Shown piece after piece: positions 23,981 through 33,231 of a stretch of 40,138 bases of DNA. Below the pieces are notes generated by a model, which was not told where the DNA came from, did no database searches, and saw nothing but the letters and a program-made list of their open reading frames with translations. The position numbers and the translations under genes are program-made. How positions within the stretch are numbered: the first letter of the stretch is position 1; every line of letters begins with the position of its first letter. The DNA is from an uncultured Lachnospiraceae bacterium. GTDB taxonomy: Bacteria > Bacillota > Clostridia > Lachnospirales > Lachnospiraceae. The DNA lies in assembly GCA_947650005.1 (NCBI GenBank), contig CANSTU010000026.1:1-40138 (forward strand). The letters run 5' to 3'.

Positions 23981-26900
23981 ATGGCGAAAGCTTTTTTTGA
24001 GGTGTTTCCAGGACTGCGTCTGGAAGGAAAACGGAAGGATCTGTTCGCCCAGACCCGGGTGGAGAGGGTAACGGCTACCAAACGGAAAGACTTCGTGCGC
24101 ATTTATCTCTCAAGCGACCGGCTGATTCAGAAGCAGGATGTTTTCACTGTGGAAAAAGAGATAAAAAAGCAGCTCTTTTCGGGCTGTCATATGACGATTC
24201 GGATCTACGAAAGGTTCCATTTGTCTTCCCAGTACGATCCGGAAAAACTGATGGACGCCTATCGGGATAGTATCCTGCTGGAATTATCAGAATACAGTCA
24301 TTTGATGTATAGCATGTTGAAGAATGCGGAGATTTCCTTTTCGGATGGGGGAAAGATGCAGCTGCGGCTGGAGGATACGGTTCTGGCCAGGGATAAAGCC
24401 GAAGAATTGGGCGGGATCCTGGAGAAAATTTTCCATGAACGCTGCGGATTTCCGATGATGGTGAGATTTGTATACAAGGAGAAGAAAGAGAACCTACAGA
24501 CCGAGGAGATGAGGTTTGCCCGCCCGGGACAGGGAGGGGTAGCGGCAGGGACAAAGGATGGTTCCAAATCGGACGACGCCTATGATGCTTACCTGACTGG
24601 AATGGCCCAAAGCGCTTTGGCGGAAGAACAGGAAGCGGATAACATTGTTTCTTTTCCAAAAGGGCCTTCCCCTCAGATGGACGGCGGCCTTCAAAAGACA
24701 CCGTTGCGGACGGAAGGCCGCACCCAGGGGGAGACAAGGGAAGGCATTCAAAGTGGAGCCGGAAAGAGGGCGGGCGGTTTTGGCCGCGGCAGGGGAAAGT
24801 TTCAGAAGGAGGATTCCTATCGGTCGCCCAGGCGTTGCGACAATCCGGACGTGCTGTATGGGCGTGATTTTGAAGAAGAAGCCATACCTATTGAAGAAAT
24901 CCTGGGAGAGATGGGCGAAGTGACGATCCGTGGACAGATCTTGACCCTGGATAAACGGGAAATCAAGAATGAAAGGACCATTCTAATTTTCGACGTGACG
25001 GATTTCACGGATACTTTAACCGTCAAAATGTTTTTGAAGAACGACCAGGTGGCCGAGGTCTGCGAAGGGATCAAAAAGGGCGCCTTCGTGAAGATCAAAG
25101 GGGTGACCATCATTGACAAGTTCGACAGTGAACTGACCATAGGTTCGGTGGTGGGAGTGAAAAAAATAGGAGACTTCACCCATAGCAGGGAGGATCGCAG
25201 CGAAAAAAAACGGGTAGAACTGCACTGCCATACGAAAATGAGCGACATGGATGGGGTCTCCGAGGTGAAGGATCTGGTAAAACAGGCGTACCAATGGGGT
25301 CATCCGGCCATTGCAATCACGGATCACGGCGTAGTACAGGCCTTTCCGGATGCCAATCATCTGGTGGACGATCTTTGGAAGGCGGAGAAGGGCAGACGCA
25401 AAGAGGCCGGAGAAGAGAATCCAGACAGGAAAGATTTCTTTAAGGTGATCTACGGCGTGGAAGCCTATCTGGTGGACGATCTAAAGGAAATCGTAACCAA
25501 TGGAAAGGGACAGTCCCTGGAGGGAAGCTATGTGGTCTTTGACATTGAGACGACAGGCTTTTCACCGGTAAAAAACCGGATTATTGAAATCGGCGCTGTG
25601 AAGATTGCGGACGGAGAAGTAGTAGACCGGTTTTCTACTTTTATCAATCCGCGGGTGCCGATTCCCTTTGAAATAGAAAATCTGACGGGAATCCATGACG
25701 GAATGGTGGAAGAGGCTCCGGAAATAGAGGAGGTGCTTCCCCGTTTTCTCGCGTTCTGCGAAGGAACGGTGCTCGTAGCCCATAATGCGTCCTTTGATGT
25801 GAGTTTTATCCGTGAAAATGCGCAAAGGCAGCAGCTGTCTTTTGATTTCACCTATGTGGATACGGTTGGGATTGCCAGGGCCCTTCTGCCCCATCAGGCG
25901 AAGCATACGCTGGATGCGGTCGCAAAAAACCTGGGTATTTCCCTGGAAAATCACCATCGGGCCGTGGATGATGCGCAGGCCACAGCGGAAATTTTCCTGC
26001 GTTTTCTCACTATGCTGGAAAAGGACGGCATGGATACCCTGGAAAAGGTGAATGCGCTTGGGGCGTCCAATCCGGATATCGTGAAGCGTCTGCCCACCTA
26101 TCATGCCATCATCCTGGCCAAGAACGATACGGGGCGGGTGAATCTCTACCGGCTGGTTTCAGAATCCCACCTCAGTTACTTTTCCAAACGGCCCCGAATT
26201 CCCAAAAGCCTTTTTCAGGCGTGCAGGGAAGGGTTGATCTTAGGCAGTGCCTGTGAAGCGGGAGAGCTCTATCGCGCGCTGCTGGATGAGAAAAGCGATG
26301 CGGAAATTGCTAAAATCGTGGACTTCTATGATTATCTGGAGATCCAACCCACGGGCAACAACCGGTTTATGATCCATGAGGAAAGGATCAGGAATGTGAA
26401 TTCTGTCGAAGATATTGAAGACATCAACAGGCGGATCGTGGCTCTGGGCGAGGCGCATGACAAACCCGTGGTGGCAACCTGTGACGTACATTTCCTGAAT
26501 CCGGGAGACGAGGTGTACCGCCGTATCATCATGGCGGGTAAGGGGTTTAAAGATTCCGAGGATCAAGCGCCGCTCTATCTGCGTACAACGGAAGAGATGT
26601 TAAAGGAATTCGCGTATTTGGGGAGCGACAAGGCGGAGGAAGTGGTGATTACCAACACCAACCTGATTGCGAGCCAAATAGAACCGATCTCCCCAGTGCG
26701 TCCGGATAAATGCCCGCCGGTGATTCCTAACAGCGATAAGACATTGACCGAAATCTGTTATAACAAAGCGCACGAGATCTACGGAGAAAAGCTGCCGCCC
26801 ATTGTGGAAAAAAGGCTGGAGAAGGAACTCCATTCCATTATCACAAACGGATTCGCAGTCATGTATATCATCGCGCAAAAGCTAGTGTGGAAATCGGTGG

Positions 26901-28609
26901 AGGACGGATACCTGGTGGGGTCACGCGGGTCGGTAGGTTCCTCTTTTGTGGCAAATATGGCAGGGATTACGGAGGTAAATGCCCTGAGTCCCCACTATTA
27001 CTGCAGTAAATGCCATTATAGCGATTTTGATTCCCCAGAAGTAAAGGCCTACGCGGGGAAAGCAGGCTGCGATATGCCTGATAAGCAATGCCCAGTCTGC
27101 GGGGAAATGCTGAAAAAGGACGGTTTCGATATTCCCTTTGAAACCTTCCTAGGTTTTAAGGGCGACAAAGAGCCGGATATCGATCTGAATTTTTCAGGAG
27201 AGTATCAAAGTAAGGCGCACAAATACACAGAAGTCATTTTTGGAGCAGGACAGACCTATCGGGCAGGCACGATCGGTACGCTGGCGGACAAGACCGCCTA
27301 TGGATATGTGAAGAATTACTATGAAGAACGGGGAAAGCGTAAAAGGAGCTGTGAGATCAACCGGATTGTGGCAGGCTGCACGGGAATCCGCAGGAGCACC
27401 GGGCAGCATCCAGGTGGAATCATCGTGCTGCCGCTGGGGGAGGACATCAACTCCTTCACCCCGGTGCAGCATCCGGCCAACGATATGTCTACGGATATCG
27501 TGACGACTCATTTTGATTATCACTCCATTGACCATAACTTGCTGAAGCTGGACATTCTAGGACACGATGATCCGACGATGATCCGTATGCTCCAGGATTT
27601 GACGGGAATCGATCCTACGACGATCCCGCTGGATGACAAGCAGGTGATGTCCCTTTTCCAGAATACCAGCGCCCTTGGGATTACGCCCGAGGATATCGGC
27701 GGGTGCCCGCTGGGCGCGCTGGGAATCCCGGAGTTCGGTACGGAATTCGCCATGCAGATGCTGCTGGATACCAAGCCCACTTCCTTTTCGGATCTGGTTC
27801 GGATCGCCGGCCTGGCCCATGGAACCGATGTATGGCTGGGCAATGCGCAGACGCTGATCAAAGAGGGGAAGGCCACGATCTCCACTGCCATCTGTACCCG
27901 TGACGATATCATGATCTATCTGATCGGTATGGGAGTGGAAAGCAGCCTCGCCTTCACCATTATGGAAAGCGTCCGGAAGGGAAAAGGGCTGAAGCCGGAG
28001 ATGGAAGAGGCCATGTTGGCAGCCAATGTGCCGGATTGGTATATCTGGTCCTGTAAGAAGATCAAATATATGTTTCCCAAGGCCCATGCAGCGGCCTATG
28101 TAATGATGGCTTGGCGGATTGCCTACTGTAAGGTGAACTATCCGCTTGCCTATTATGCGGCCTATTTCAGTATTCGCGCGTCCGCTTTCTCCTATGAGAT
28201 CATGTGCCAGGGACGCCGGCACTTGGAAGCGGCCATGGCGGATTATAAGAGAAGGGAAGATACGCTCTCAAAAAAAGAACAGGATACGGCCAAAGATATG
28301 AAAGTGGTACAGGAAATGTATGCGAGAGGGTTTGATTTCATACCCATAGACATCTTTTCAGCCCACTCCAGGAACTTCCAGGTGGTGGGGGATAAGTTGA
28401 TGCCCTCCCTCAGCAGTATAGACGGCCTGGGAGACCGGGCGGCCGATGCCATCGTGGAGGCGGCCAAAGACGGCCCCTTCCTATCCAAGGATGATTTCAG
28501 GGACAGGACAAAAGTATCCAAAACAGTGGTGGATCTGCTCGCTTCCCTGAACCTGCTGGGGAACCTGCCAGAATCCAACCAGATCAGCCTGTTCGATTTC
28601 GCAATATGA
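23981..28609 (+). CDS. polC: DNA polymerase III alpha subunit, Gram-positive PolC type
   Basis: A 1542-residue replicative polymerase of Firmicutes. Domains in order: an N-terminal region (1-300) with a variable Gly/Arg/Gln-rich linker near 215-285, an OB fold (about 305-400), a PHP domain starting at about 410 (VELHCHTKMSDMDGV) that is split by the DEDDh proofreading exonuclease (about 515-685, with FDIETTG, HNASFD and HHRAVDDA), and the polymerase core with a zinc module (CSKC near 1007, CPVC) and the catalytic PDIDLNF block near 1065. The exonuclease residues look complete. ATG 23981 is preferred over GTG 23972, because GCAGGAG lies eight bases before the ATG and overlaps the GTG. Usual family length is about 1440 residues; the excess is in the linker. 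Confidence 0.96.
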   Translation: MAKAFFEVFPGLRLEGKRKDLFAQTRVERVTATKRKDFVRIYLSSDRLIQKQDVFTVEKEIKKQLFSGCHMTIRIYERFHLSSQYDPEKLMDAYRDSILLELSEYSHLMYSMLKNAEISFSDGGKMQLRLEDTVLARDKAEELGGILEKIFHERCGFPMMVRFVYKEKKENLQTEEMRFARPGQGGVAAGTKDGSKSDDAYDAYLTGMAQSALAEEQEADNIVSFPKGPSPQMDGGLQKTPLRTEGRTQGETREGIQSGAGKRAGGFGRGRGKFQKEDSYRSPRRCDNPDVLYGRDFEEEAIPIEEILGEMGEVTIRGQILTLDKREIKNERTILIFDVTDFTDTLTVKMFLKNDQVAEVCEGIKKGAFVKIKGVTIIDKFDSELTIGSVVGVKKIGDFTHSREDRSEKKRVELHCHTKMSDMDGVSEVKDLVKQAYQWGHPAIAITDHGVVQAFPDANHLVDDLWKAEKGRRKEAGEENPDRKDFFKVIYGVEAYLVDDLKEIVTNGKGQSLEGSYVVFDIETTGFSPVKNRIIEIGAVKIADGEVVDRFSTFINPRVPIPFEIENLTGIHDGMVEEAPEIEEVLPRFLAFCEGTVLVAHNASFDVSFIRENAQRQQLSFDFTYVDTVGIARALLPHQAKHTLDAVAKNLGISLENHHRAVDDAQATAEIFLRFLTMLEKDGMDTLEKVNALGASNPDIVKRLPTYHAIILAKNDTGRVNLYRLVSESHLSYFSKRPRIPKSLFQACREGLILGSACEAGELYRALLDEKSDAEIAKIVDFYDYLEIQPTGNNRFMIHEERIRNVNSVEDIEDINRRIVALGEAHDKPVVATCDVHFLNPGDEVYRRIIMAGKGFKDSEDQAPLYLRTTEEMLKEFAYLGSDKAEEVVITNTNLIASQIEPISPVRPDKCPPVIPNSDKTLTEICYNKAHEIYGEKLPPIVEKRLEKELHSIITNGFAVMYIIAQKLVWKSVEDGYLVGSRGSVGSSFVANMAGITEVNALSPHYYCSKCHYSDFDSPEVKAYAGKAGCDMPDKQCPVCGEMLKKDGFDIPFETFLGFKGDKEPDIDLNFSGEYQSKAHKYTEVIFGAGQTYRAGTIGTLADKTAYGYVKNYYEERGKRKRSCEINRIVAGCTGIRRSTGQHPGGIIVLPLGEDINSFTPVQHPANDMSTDIVTTHFDYHSIDHNLLKLDILGHDDPTMIRMLQDLTGIDPTTIPLDDKQVMSLFQNTSALGITPEDIGGCPLGALGIPEFGTEFAMQMLLDTKPTSFSDLVRIAGLAHGTDVWLGNAQTLIKEGKATISTAICTRDDIMIYLIGMGVESSLAFTIMESVRKGKGLKPEMEEAMLAANVPDWYIWSCKKIKYMFPKAHAAAYVMMAWRIAYCKVNYPLAYYAAYFSIRASAFSYEIMCQGRRHLEAAMADYKRREDTLSKKEQDTAKDMKVVQEMYARGFDFIPIDIFSAHSRNFQVVGDKLMPSLSSIDGLGDRAADAIVEAAKDGPFLSKDDFRDRTKVSKTVVDLLASLNLLGNLPESNQISLFDFAI

Positions 28610-28657
28610 CCGGGCTGAGCATGGGAATAAATATAACGAACAGGGGGAAGAAATTCC

Positions 28658-30013
28658 ATGAAAGAACAGAAGAACAGTTTTTCAAGTAAGCTGGGTTTTA
28701 TCCTCGCAGCGGCAGGGTCTGCCGTGGGATTGGGGAACATCTGGCGGTTTCCGTATCTGGCGGCCAAGTATGGAGGAGGCACCTTCCTCCTCGTTTATCT
28801 GATTCTGGCAATAACCTTTGGGTTTGCCCTGATGCTCACGGAAATCGCAATAGGCAGGAAAACGGGGAAGAGCCCTCTTTTTGCATTCACATCGTTGAAT
28901 AAAAAGTTTTCCTTCCTGGGGATACTCAGCAGCATCGTGCCCGTGGTAATCTTTCCCTATTACTGTGTGATCGGCGGATGGGTGATCAAATATTTTTCCG
29001 TATATATCACGGGCCGAGGCGCCCGGGCGGTGGAAGATACCTTTTTTACAAGCTTTATCAGTGGGGCGGCAGAACCGCTTTTCTGGCTGTTTTTATTCAT
29101 AGCGGGTACGGCGGTCATCGTAATGCTGGGCGTACAGAAGGGAATAGAAAATGCTAGTAAAGTACTGATGCCCATCCTGGTGGTTCTTTCCGTGGGAATC
29201 GCGGCTTATGTGGTGACGCGGCCCGGCGCGATAGAAGGGTTGATCTACTACATCAAACCGGATCTTTCCGGCTTTTCGGCCAATTGTGTCCTGGCGGCTA
29301 TGGGACAGCTTTTCTACTCCATGTCCCTGGCCATGGGAATCATGATCACCTATGGTTCCTATATGCCCAAAACGGAAAATATAGAAGCGTCCGTTCGGAG
29401 CATAGAATTGTTCGATACGGGGATAGCCTTTTTATCCGGAATGATCATCGTTCCCTCCGTATTCATCTTTTCCGGCGGGGATGAAAGCGTGCTCTCCTCT
29501 GGCCCCAGCCTGATGTTCATTACGCTTCCCAAGGTATTCGGCAGCATGCGCGCCGGAGGGCTTTTAGGTGTCGTTTTCTTCGTCCTGGTGCTGTTCGCCG
29601 CCCTCACATCCGCCATATCTTTGATGGAAACGGTGGTCTCCATCGTCCAGGAGAAAATTGGGCTCGGACGCCGCAGCGCCTGTATCCTAGTATTTGCTTA
29701 TGCGCTGATCATGGCTATCCCGTCCTCATTGGGCTTCGGCGTGCTTTCCTGGGTAGCGCCGTTGGGACTGTCCATTCTGGACTTCTTTGATTTTATCAGC
29801 AACAGCGTGCTGATGCCTCTGGTGGCGCTGTCCACCTGTATCTTTGTGGGCTATGTGATCAAACCCAAGGCCGTGGCCGATGAGGTGAAAGTTTCGGCGC
29901 CCTTCCGTTCGGAAAAACTGTATACGCTGCTCATTAAATATATCGCTCCGATCCTGATCCTATTGATTCTAATCAGTTCCATCGCAAATACCTTTGGTTG
30001 GATCAGCCTTTAA
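28658..30013 (+). CDS. Sodium-dependent amino-acid transporter, SNF/NSS family
   Basis: A 451-residue membrane protein of the neurotransmitter:sodium symporter family (bacterial LeuT, TnaT and MhsT relatives). The first membrane segment holds the signature GFILAAAGSAVGLGNIWRFP, which shapes the sodium and substrate sites, followed by YLAAKYGGGTFLLVY. About eleven hydrophobic segments can be counted, one fewer than LeuT, as in TnaT and MhsT. It should import an amino acid with sodium; the substrate is not readable. It starts 48 bases after polC with a GGGGGAAG ribosome site, so it may be co-transcribed with it. Its place between polC and rimP is not the usual one. Confidence 0.9.
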   Translation: MKEQKNSFSSKLGFILAAAGSAVGLGNIWRFPYLAAKYGGGTFLLVYLILAITFGFALMLTEIAIGRKTGKSPLFAFTSLNKKFSFLGILSSIVPVVIFPYYCVIGGWVIKYFSVYITGRGARAVEDTFFTSFISGAAEPLFWLFLFIAGTAVIVMLGVQKGIENASKVLMPILVVLSVGIAAYVVTRPGAIEGLIYYIKPDLSGFSANCVLAAMGQLFYSMSLAMGIMITYGSYMPKTENIEASVRSIELFDTGIAFLSGMIIVPSVFIFSGGDESVLSSGPSLMFITLPKVFGSMRAGGLLGVVFFVLVLFAALTSAISLMETVVSIVQEKIGLGRRSACILVFAYALIMAIPSSLGFGVLSWVAPLGLSILDFFDFISNSVLMPLVALSTCIFVGYVIKPKAVADEVKVSAPFRSEKLYTLLIKYIAPILILLILISSIANTFGWISL

Positions 30014-30032
30014 TAATGAGGGGAAATAAGTC

Positions 30033-30305
30033 ATGTTGGACGAGATAGCGGAATATATGGTATCGGGAAAACTGCAGGAAGTGTTTATGGAAGACGAAGA
30101 GTACCGGGCGCGGGGAGAACGGCAGAAGGAAGCTGCCGAGCAATGCTATGGGACGATTCCTGCACAATATCACCCCCTGGTGGAGGAGCTGATGGATTGT
30201 CAGAACGCCTGCGCCGGGAGGTTGGTGGATATGGCTTATAAACAGGGAATGATCGATGGCGCCCAGATGCTCATAGAACTGGGCCTGGGCGCCACCCGAC
30301 AATAA
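30033..30305 (+). CDS. Small helical protein of unknown function
   Basis: A 90-residue, soluble and probably all-alpha protein (sequence such as EEYRARGERQKEAAEQCYG and VEELMDCQNACAGRLVDMAYK). GGGGAAA precedes the ATG, and it starts 19 bases after the symporter stop codon and ends 25 bases before a strong terminator, so it is very likely a real gene of the polC-symporter transcript. I recognise no family with confidence. Confidence 0.65.
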   Translation: MLDEIAEYMVSGKLQEVFMEDEEYRARGERQKEAAEQCYGTIPAQYHPLVEELMDCQNACAGRLVDMAYKQGMIDGAQMLIELGLGATRQ

Positions 30306-30330
30306 TTGGGACGCTGTCTTTCCGATGAAA

Positions 30331-30362
30331 AAAAACCGGAAAACATATGTTTTCCGGTTTTT
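30331..30362. terminator. Bidirectional rho-independent terminator
   Basis: A perfect 32-base palindrome with AACCGGAAAAC on one arm, a central ATAT loop, an A-run on the left flank and a T-run on the right. It ends the plus-strand ispG-polC-symporter transcript and also the minus-strand tRNA-Glu gene. Confidence 0.92.
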
Positions 30363-30394
30363 CTTGGGTTGGGCTGTTCTAAATAAACAGTCAA

Positions 30395-30466
30395 CAGCTC
30401 GTAGGGGACTCGAACCCCTGATTCCGCCGTGAGAGGGCGGCGTCTTAACCTCTTGACCAACGAGCC
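30395..30466 (-). tRNA. tRNA-Glu, anticodon CUC
   Basis: Read on the minus strand it folds as a full cloverleaf: acceptor GGCTCGT with ACGAGCT (first pair G-U), D arm with GGTCAAGAGGTTAAGAC, anticodon stem CCGCC/GGCGG around the loop CTCTCAC (anticodon CTC, reading GAG), and T arm with GGTTCGAGTCC. The 72 bases include discriminator G; CCA is not encoded. It is a single tRNA gene on the strand opposite to its neighbours. Confidence 0.95.
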
Positions 30467-30505
30467 ATTTCTTGGGCCAACGGTATTTCTGCCTGGCACT
30501 TGTTT

Positions 30506-30534
30506 ATAATATAACAGGTTCTCCTAAAAAGCAA
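30506..30534 (-). promoter_or_regulatory. Minus-strand promoter of the tRNA-Glu gene
   Basis: On the minus strand TTGCTT (30529-30534) and TATTAT (30506-30511) are 17 bases apart, about 40 bases upstream of the mature tRNA 5' end. The A/T-rich stretch further upstream (30540-30555) could be an UP element. Confidence 0.65.
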
Positions 30535-30794
30535 GTACTTTTTTAAAAAAATTTGCAGGATGTGGCGGATGGGGGAATGAAGGGGACAAAGCGGACGCCT
30601 TGAGGCAGGAGGGGATGCTATTTGCGGACGGCTCCCGGGGCGAGGCAGGATTCTTTTGAAAACCTACTTCGACTTTGGACTGCATCTAAGAGGCGCCGAA
30701 CTTCGCTTCCGGCATCCCGTCTTTGGCATATCCCCCTGATACGGCCTTTTTGGGAAAAATCAAGGCAAAAGCGGCAAAAACAGGAAAAAATCCC

Positions 30795-30823
30795 TTGCAT
30801 TATGGATAGGGCGGTGGTATACT
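30795..30823 (+). promoter_or_regulatory. Sigma-A promoter of the rimP-nusA-infB operon
   Basis: TTGCAT (30795-30800) and TATACT (30818-30823) with a 17-base spacer. The start would be near 30830, giving a leader of about 260 bases to rimP. The region 30540-30790 before it has no gene that I can support, although one frame is open there by chance. Confidence 0.7.
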
Positions 30824-30857
30824 GTTTCATGGTTAAGTTAATATGGTTTACTAGGAT

Positions 30858-30890
30858 AGAGTGGACTTCCGGTCCACTCTTCTTTATTAC
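30858..30890 (+). promoter_or_regulatory. Leader terminator/attenuator ahead of rimP-nusA
   Basis: A perfect 9-bp stem AGAGTGGAC/GTCCACTCT (30858-30866 with 30872-30880) with loop TTCCG is followed by TTCTTTATTA. It lies about 30 bases into the predicted transcript of the operon that encodes NusA. An interrupted U-run is the type of terminator that depends on NusA. In Bacillus subtilis nusA is known to be controlled by NusA-dependent attenuation in the leader of its operon; the same here is inferred. The remaining leader (30891-31088) shows no further clear element. Confidence 0.6.
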
Positions 30891-31088
30891 GTATTATGGT
30901 ATGCAAAGCCGGCTTTCGGGAGCGGCGGTATTTGTTACAGTAAGCCGATTAATGCAGTAGGCGGCGTTCCGGCAACGGCGGATCAGGCGTCGGTTTCTGT
31001 ATGTAGATGAGGCGGATGTACAGCTGGATAACAGGGGCGTCTATCCGGGGCTTCCGGGAGGCGGCGGACAGGAAAGGAATGGGGACGG

Positions 31089-31553
31089 ATGTCGAAAGGA
31101 AAGACGATAGAATCCCGCACCGAAGAATTGCTCACGCCCATTGCTGAGGCATGCGGCGTGGAGATCTATGATGTGGAATATGTGAAGGAAGGCAGCGATT
31201 GGTATCTGCGGGCTTATATCGATAAACCCGGCGGCGTAACGATCGAGGACTGTGAACAGGTGAGCAGGATCCTTTCTGACAGGCTGGATGAAGCCGATTA
31301 TGTGGAGGATGCCTATATCCTGGAAGTGAGCAGCCCTGGTCTGGGAAGGGCTTTGAAGAAAGACCGGCATTTACAAAAGAGCCTTGGGGAAAGCGTCTGT
31401 CTGCGTTTGTATCGGGCACGGGAAGACGGAAAGGAATTTGAGGGGATTTTAAAGGCGTTTGACGACGGGACGGTAACGATTGAAATGGAAGAGGAAGAAA
31501 CGGTATTTAACAGGGCGGATATCGCTTTGATCAGGCTTGCATTTGATTTTTAA
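31089..31553 (+). CDS. rimP: Ribosome maturation factor RimP
   Basis: A 154-residue cytoplasmic factor for assembly of the 30S subunit. The N-terminal alpha/beta domain (about 5-80) has the pattern EIYDVEYVKEGSDWYLRAYID and the CEQVSRILSDRLDE helix; the C-terminal SH3-like barrel starts after VSSPGLGRALK (about 78-89). Length and motifs agree with the family. It is the first gene of the operon, with nusA 16 bases after its stop. GGAAAGG and a GGGG run precede the ATG; the ribosome site is fair rather than strong. Confidence 0.93.
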   Translation: MSKGKTIESRTEELLTPIAEACGVEIYDVEYVKEGSDWYLRAYIDKPGGVTIEDCEQVSRILSDRLDEADYVEDAYILEVSSPGLGRALKKDRHLQKSLGESVCLRLYRAREDGKEFEGILKAFDDGTVTIEMEEEETVFNRADIALIRLAFDF

Positions 31554-31569
31554 TTGGGAGGTTAAGTCG

Positions 31570-32865
31570 ATGAATAAGGAATTAATGGAAGCATTGGATA
31601 TTCTGGAGAAGGAGAAGGAGATCAGCAAAGAGACGCTCTTTGATGCGATCGAGAATTCCCTTCTCACCGCGTGTAAAAACCATTTCAGGACGGCCGACAA
31701 CGTGAAAGTGGAAATCGATCGGGAAACCTGCGATTTCCTGGTTTATGCGCAGAAGGAGGTTGTGAAGACGCCGGAAGAGGTGGAGGATGACTGTCTGCAG
31801 ATTCCTCTGGAGGCCGCTCAAGAGATTTCCAAACGCGTCCAGGTGGGGGATGTCATCCATGTGGAAATCAAATCCAAGGAATTCGGGCGGATTGCCACGC
31901 AGAATGCCAAGAACGTGATTCTCCAGAAAATCCGTGAGGAAGAGCGGAGCGTGATCTATAGCCAGTATTATGAAAAAGAGAAGGATGTGGTCACAGGCGT
32001 CGTACAGCGTTATGTGGGCAGGAACATAAGCGTCAACCTGGGAAAGGCGGATGCGATCCTGAACGAAAGCGAGCAGGTAAGAGGGGAGGCGTTCCGGCCT
32101 ACGGAAAGGATCAAGGTCTATATCCTGGAGGTGAAGAACACGCCGAAAGGGCCTAGAATCCTTGTGAGCCGCACACATCCGGAGCTGGTAAAGAGACTGT
32201 TCGAAGCTGAAGTAACGGAGATTAAAGACGGTACGGTGGAAATCCGCAGCATTGCGAGGGAGGCGGGGAGCCGGACCAAAATGGCGGTATGGTCCAACAA
32301 TCCCAACGTGGACGCGGTGGGAGCCTGCGTGGGCATGAACGGCGCAAGGGTAAACGCCATTGTGGATGAACTGCGCGGGGAAAAGATCGATATCGTAAAC
32401 TGGGATGACAATCCTGGGAATCTGATTCAGAACGCCCTGTCGCCGGCCAAGATTGTTGCGGTATTTGCGGATCCGGATGAGCGGACCGCGAAGGTGGTGG
32501 TTCCTGATTATCAGTTATCCCTGGCAATCGGCAAGGAGGGCCAGAACGCAAGGCTGGCAGCGAGATTGACAGGTTATAAAATAGATATTAAGAGCGAGAC
32601 CCAGGCAAAAGATGCGCCCGGCTTTCGGTATGAAGATTACCTGGAAGACTTGGAGGACGAGGGATTCGAGGAGTACGAGGAAGAGTATACAGAAGGAGAC
32701 GAGAGCGGATTTCCTGAAAGCGAAGGGGATGAAGAGGAAGACTACGATGGGGAAAGCGCCCCGGAAGAGGAAATCCTTTTGGAAGAGCCCGGAGAAGAGG
32801 GGATGGAGCCGGATAGGCCCTCCTGGGAAGAATTCCCTGAGGAAGCGGCGAATATCGAAAGCTGA
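31570..32865 (+). CDS. nusA: Transcription termination/antitermination factor NusA
   Basis: A 431-residue protein that binds RNA polymerase and RNA to adjust pausing, termination and antitermination. Domains in order: N-terminal polymerase-binding domain (1-125), S1 domain (about 130-200) and the two KH domains (about 205-345, with GACVGMNGARVNAI and SLAIGKEGQNARLAARLTG). After them comes an acidic tail of about 75 residues that is not part of the core fold (runs of Glu and Asp from about 355 on). ATG 31570 is chosen since GGGAGG lies nine bases upstream and MNKELMEALD is the usual N-terminus; the frame is open further up. ylxR follows 93 bases downstream. Confidence 0.95.
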   Translation: MNKELMEALDILEKEKEISKETLFDAIENSLLTACKNHFRTADNVKVEIDRETCDFLVYAQKEVVKTPEEVEDDCLQIPLEAAQEISKRVQVGDVIHVEIKSKEFGRIATQNAKNVILQKIREEERSVIYSQYYEKEKDVVTGVVQRYVGRNISVNLGKADAILNESEQVRGEAFRPTERIKVYILEVKNTPKGPRILVSRTHPELVKRLFEAEVTEIKDGTVEIRSIAREAGSRTKMAVWSNNPNVDAVGACVGMNGARVNAIVDELRGEKIDIVNWDDNPGNLIQNALSPAKIVAVFADPDERTAKVVVPDYQLSLAIGKEGQNARLAARLTGYKIDIKSETQAKDAPGFRYEDYLEDLEDEGFEEYEEEYTEGDESGFPESEGDEEEDYDGESAPEEEILLEEPGEEGMEPDRPSWEEFPEEAANIES

Positions 32866-32958
32866 GGCTGCATAAGAACGCTGGGGTTTGAAACTTCGTT
32901 TCAAATTCCTTATAAGCGGCAGTATCGCAGGTACAGTCAAAGATATAGAGGGTTGAGC

Positions 32959-33231
32959 ATGGGTAAGAAAATTCCGTTAAGGCAGTGCGTGGGCTGCGGG
33001 GAAATGAAAGGGAAAAAAGAAATGGTGCGTATCCTTAAGACCACGGAAGGGGATATCGTACTGGATATGACAGGTAAAAAAAATGGAAGAGGCGCATATC
33101 TCTGCCGGTCCATGGAATGCCTGAAGAAGGCGAGAAAGGGCAGAGGGCTGGAACGCTCCTTCAAGATAAGTATTCCAAATGAGGTTTATGAGGGGCTGGA
33201 AAAGGAGTTTGAGGAGTTTGAAGCAGAATAA
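32959..33231 (+). CDS. ylxR: YlxR family RNA-binding protein
   Basis: A 90-residue basic protein with the family signature RQCVGCGEMKGKKEMVRI near the N-terminus and a Gly/Arg-rich KKNGRGAYLCRS loop. YlxR proteins are thought to bind RNA and sit between nusA and infB in most Firmicutes; a nucleoid or RNase P-related role has been proposed but is not settled. ATG 32959 has GAGGG six bases ahead and gives the usual N-terminus MGKKIPLRQC. Its 3' end overlaps the start of the next gene by 14 bases. Confidence 0.92.
   Translation: MGKKIPLRQCVGCGEMKGKKEMVRILKTTEGDIVLDMTGKKNGRGAYLCRSMECLKKARKGRGLERSFKISIPNEVYEGLEKEFEEFEAE

Noticed and set aside
30622-30960. 112-codon frame upstream of rimP
   Set aside because: It runs through the predicted promoter and the leader hairpin of the operon, has no ribosome site and an Arg/Gln-rich chance composition.
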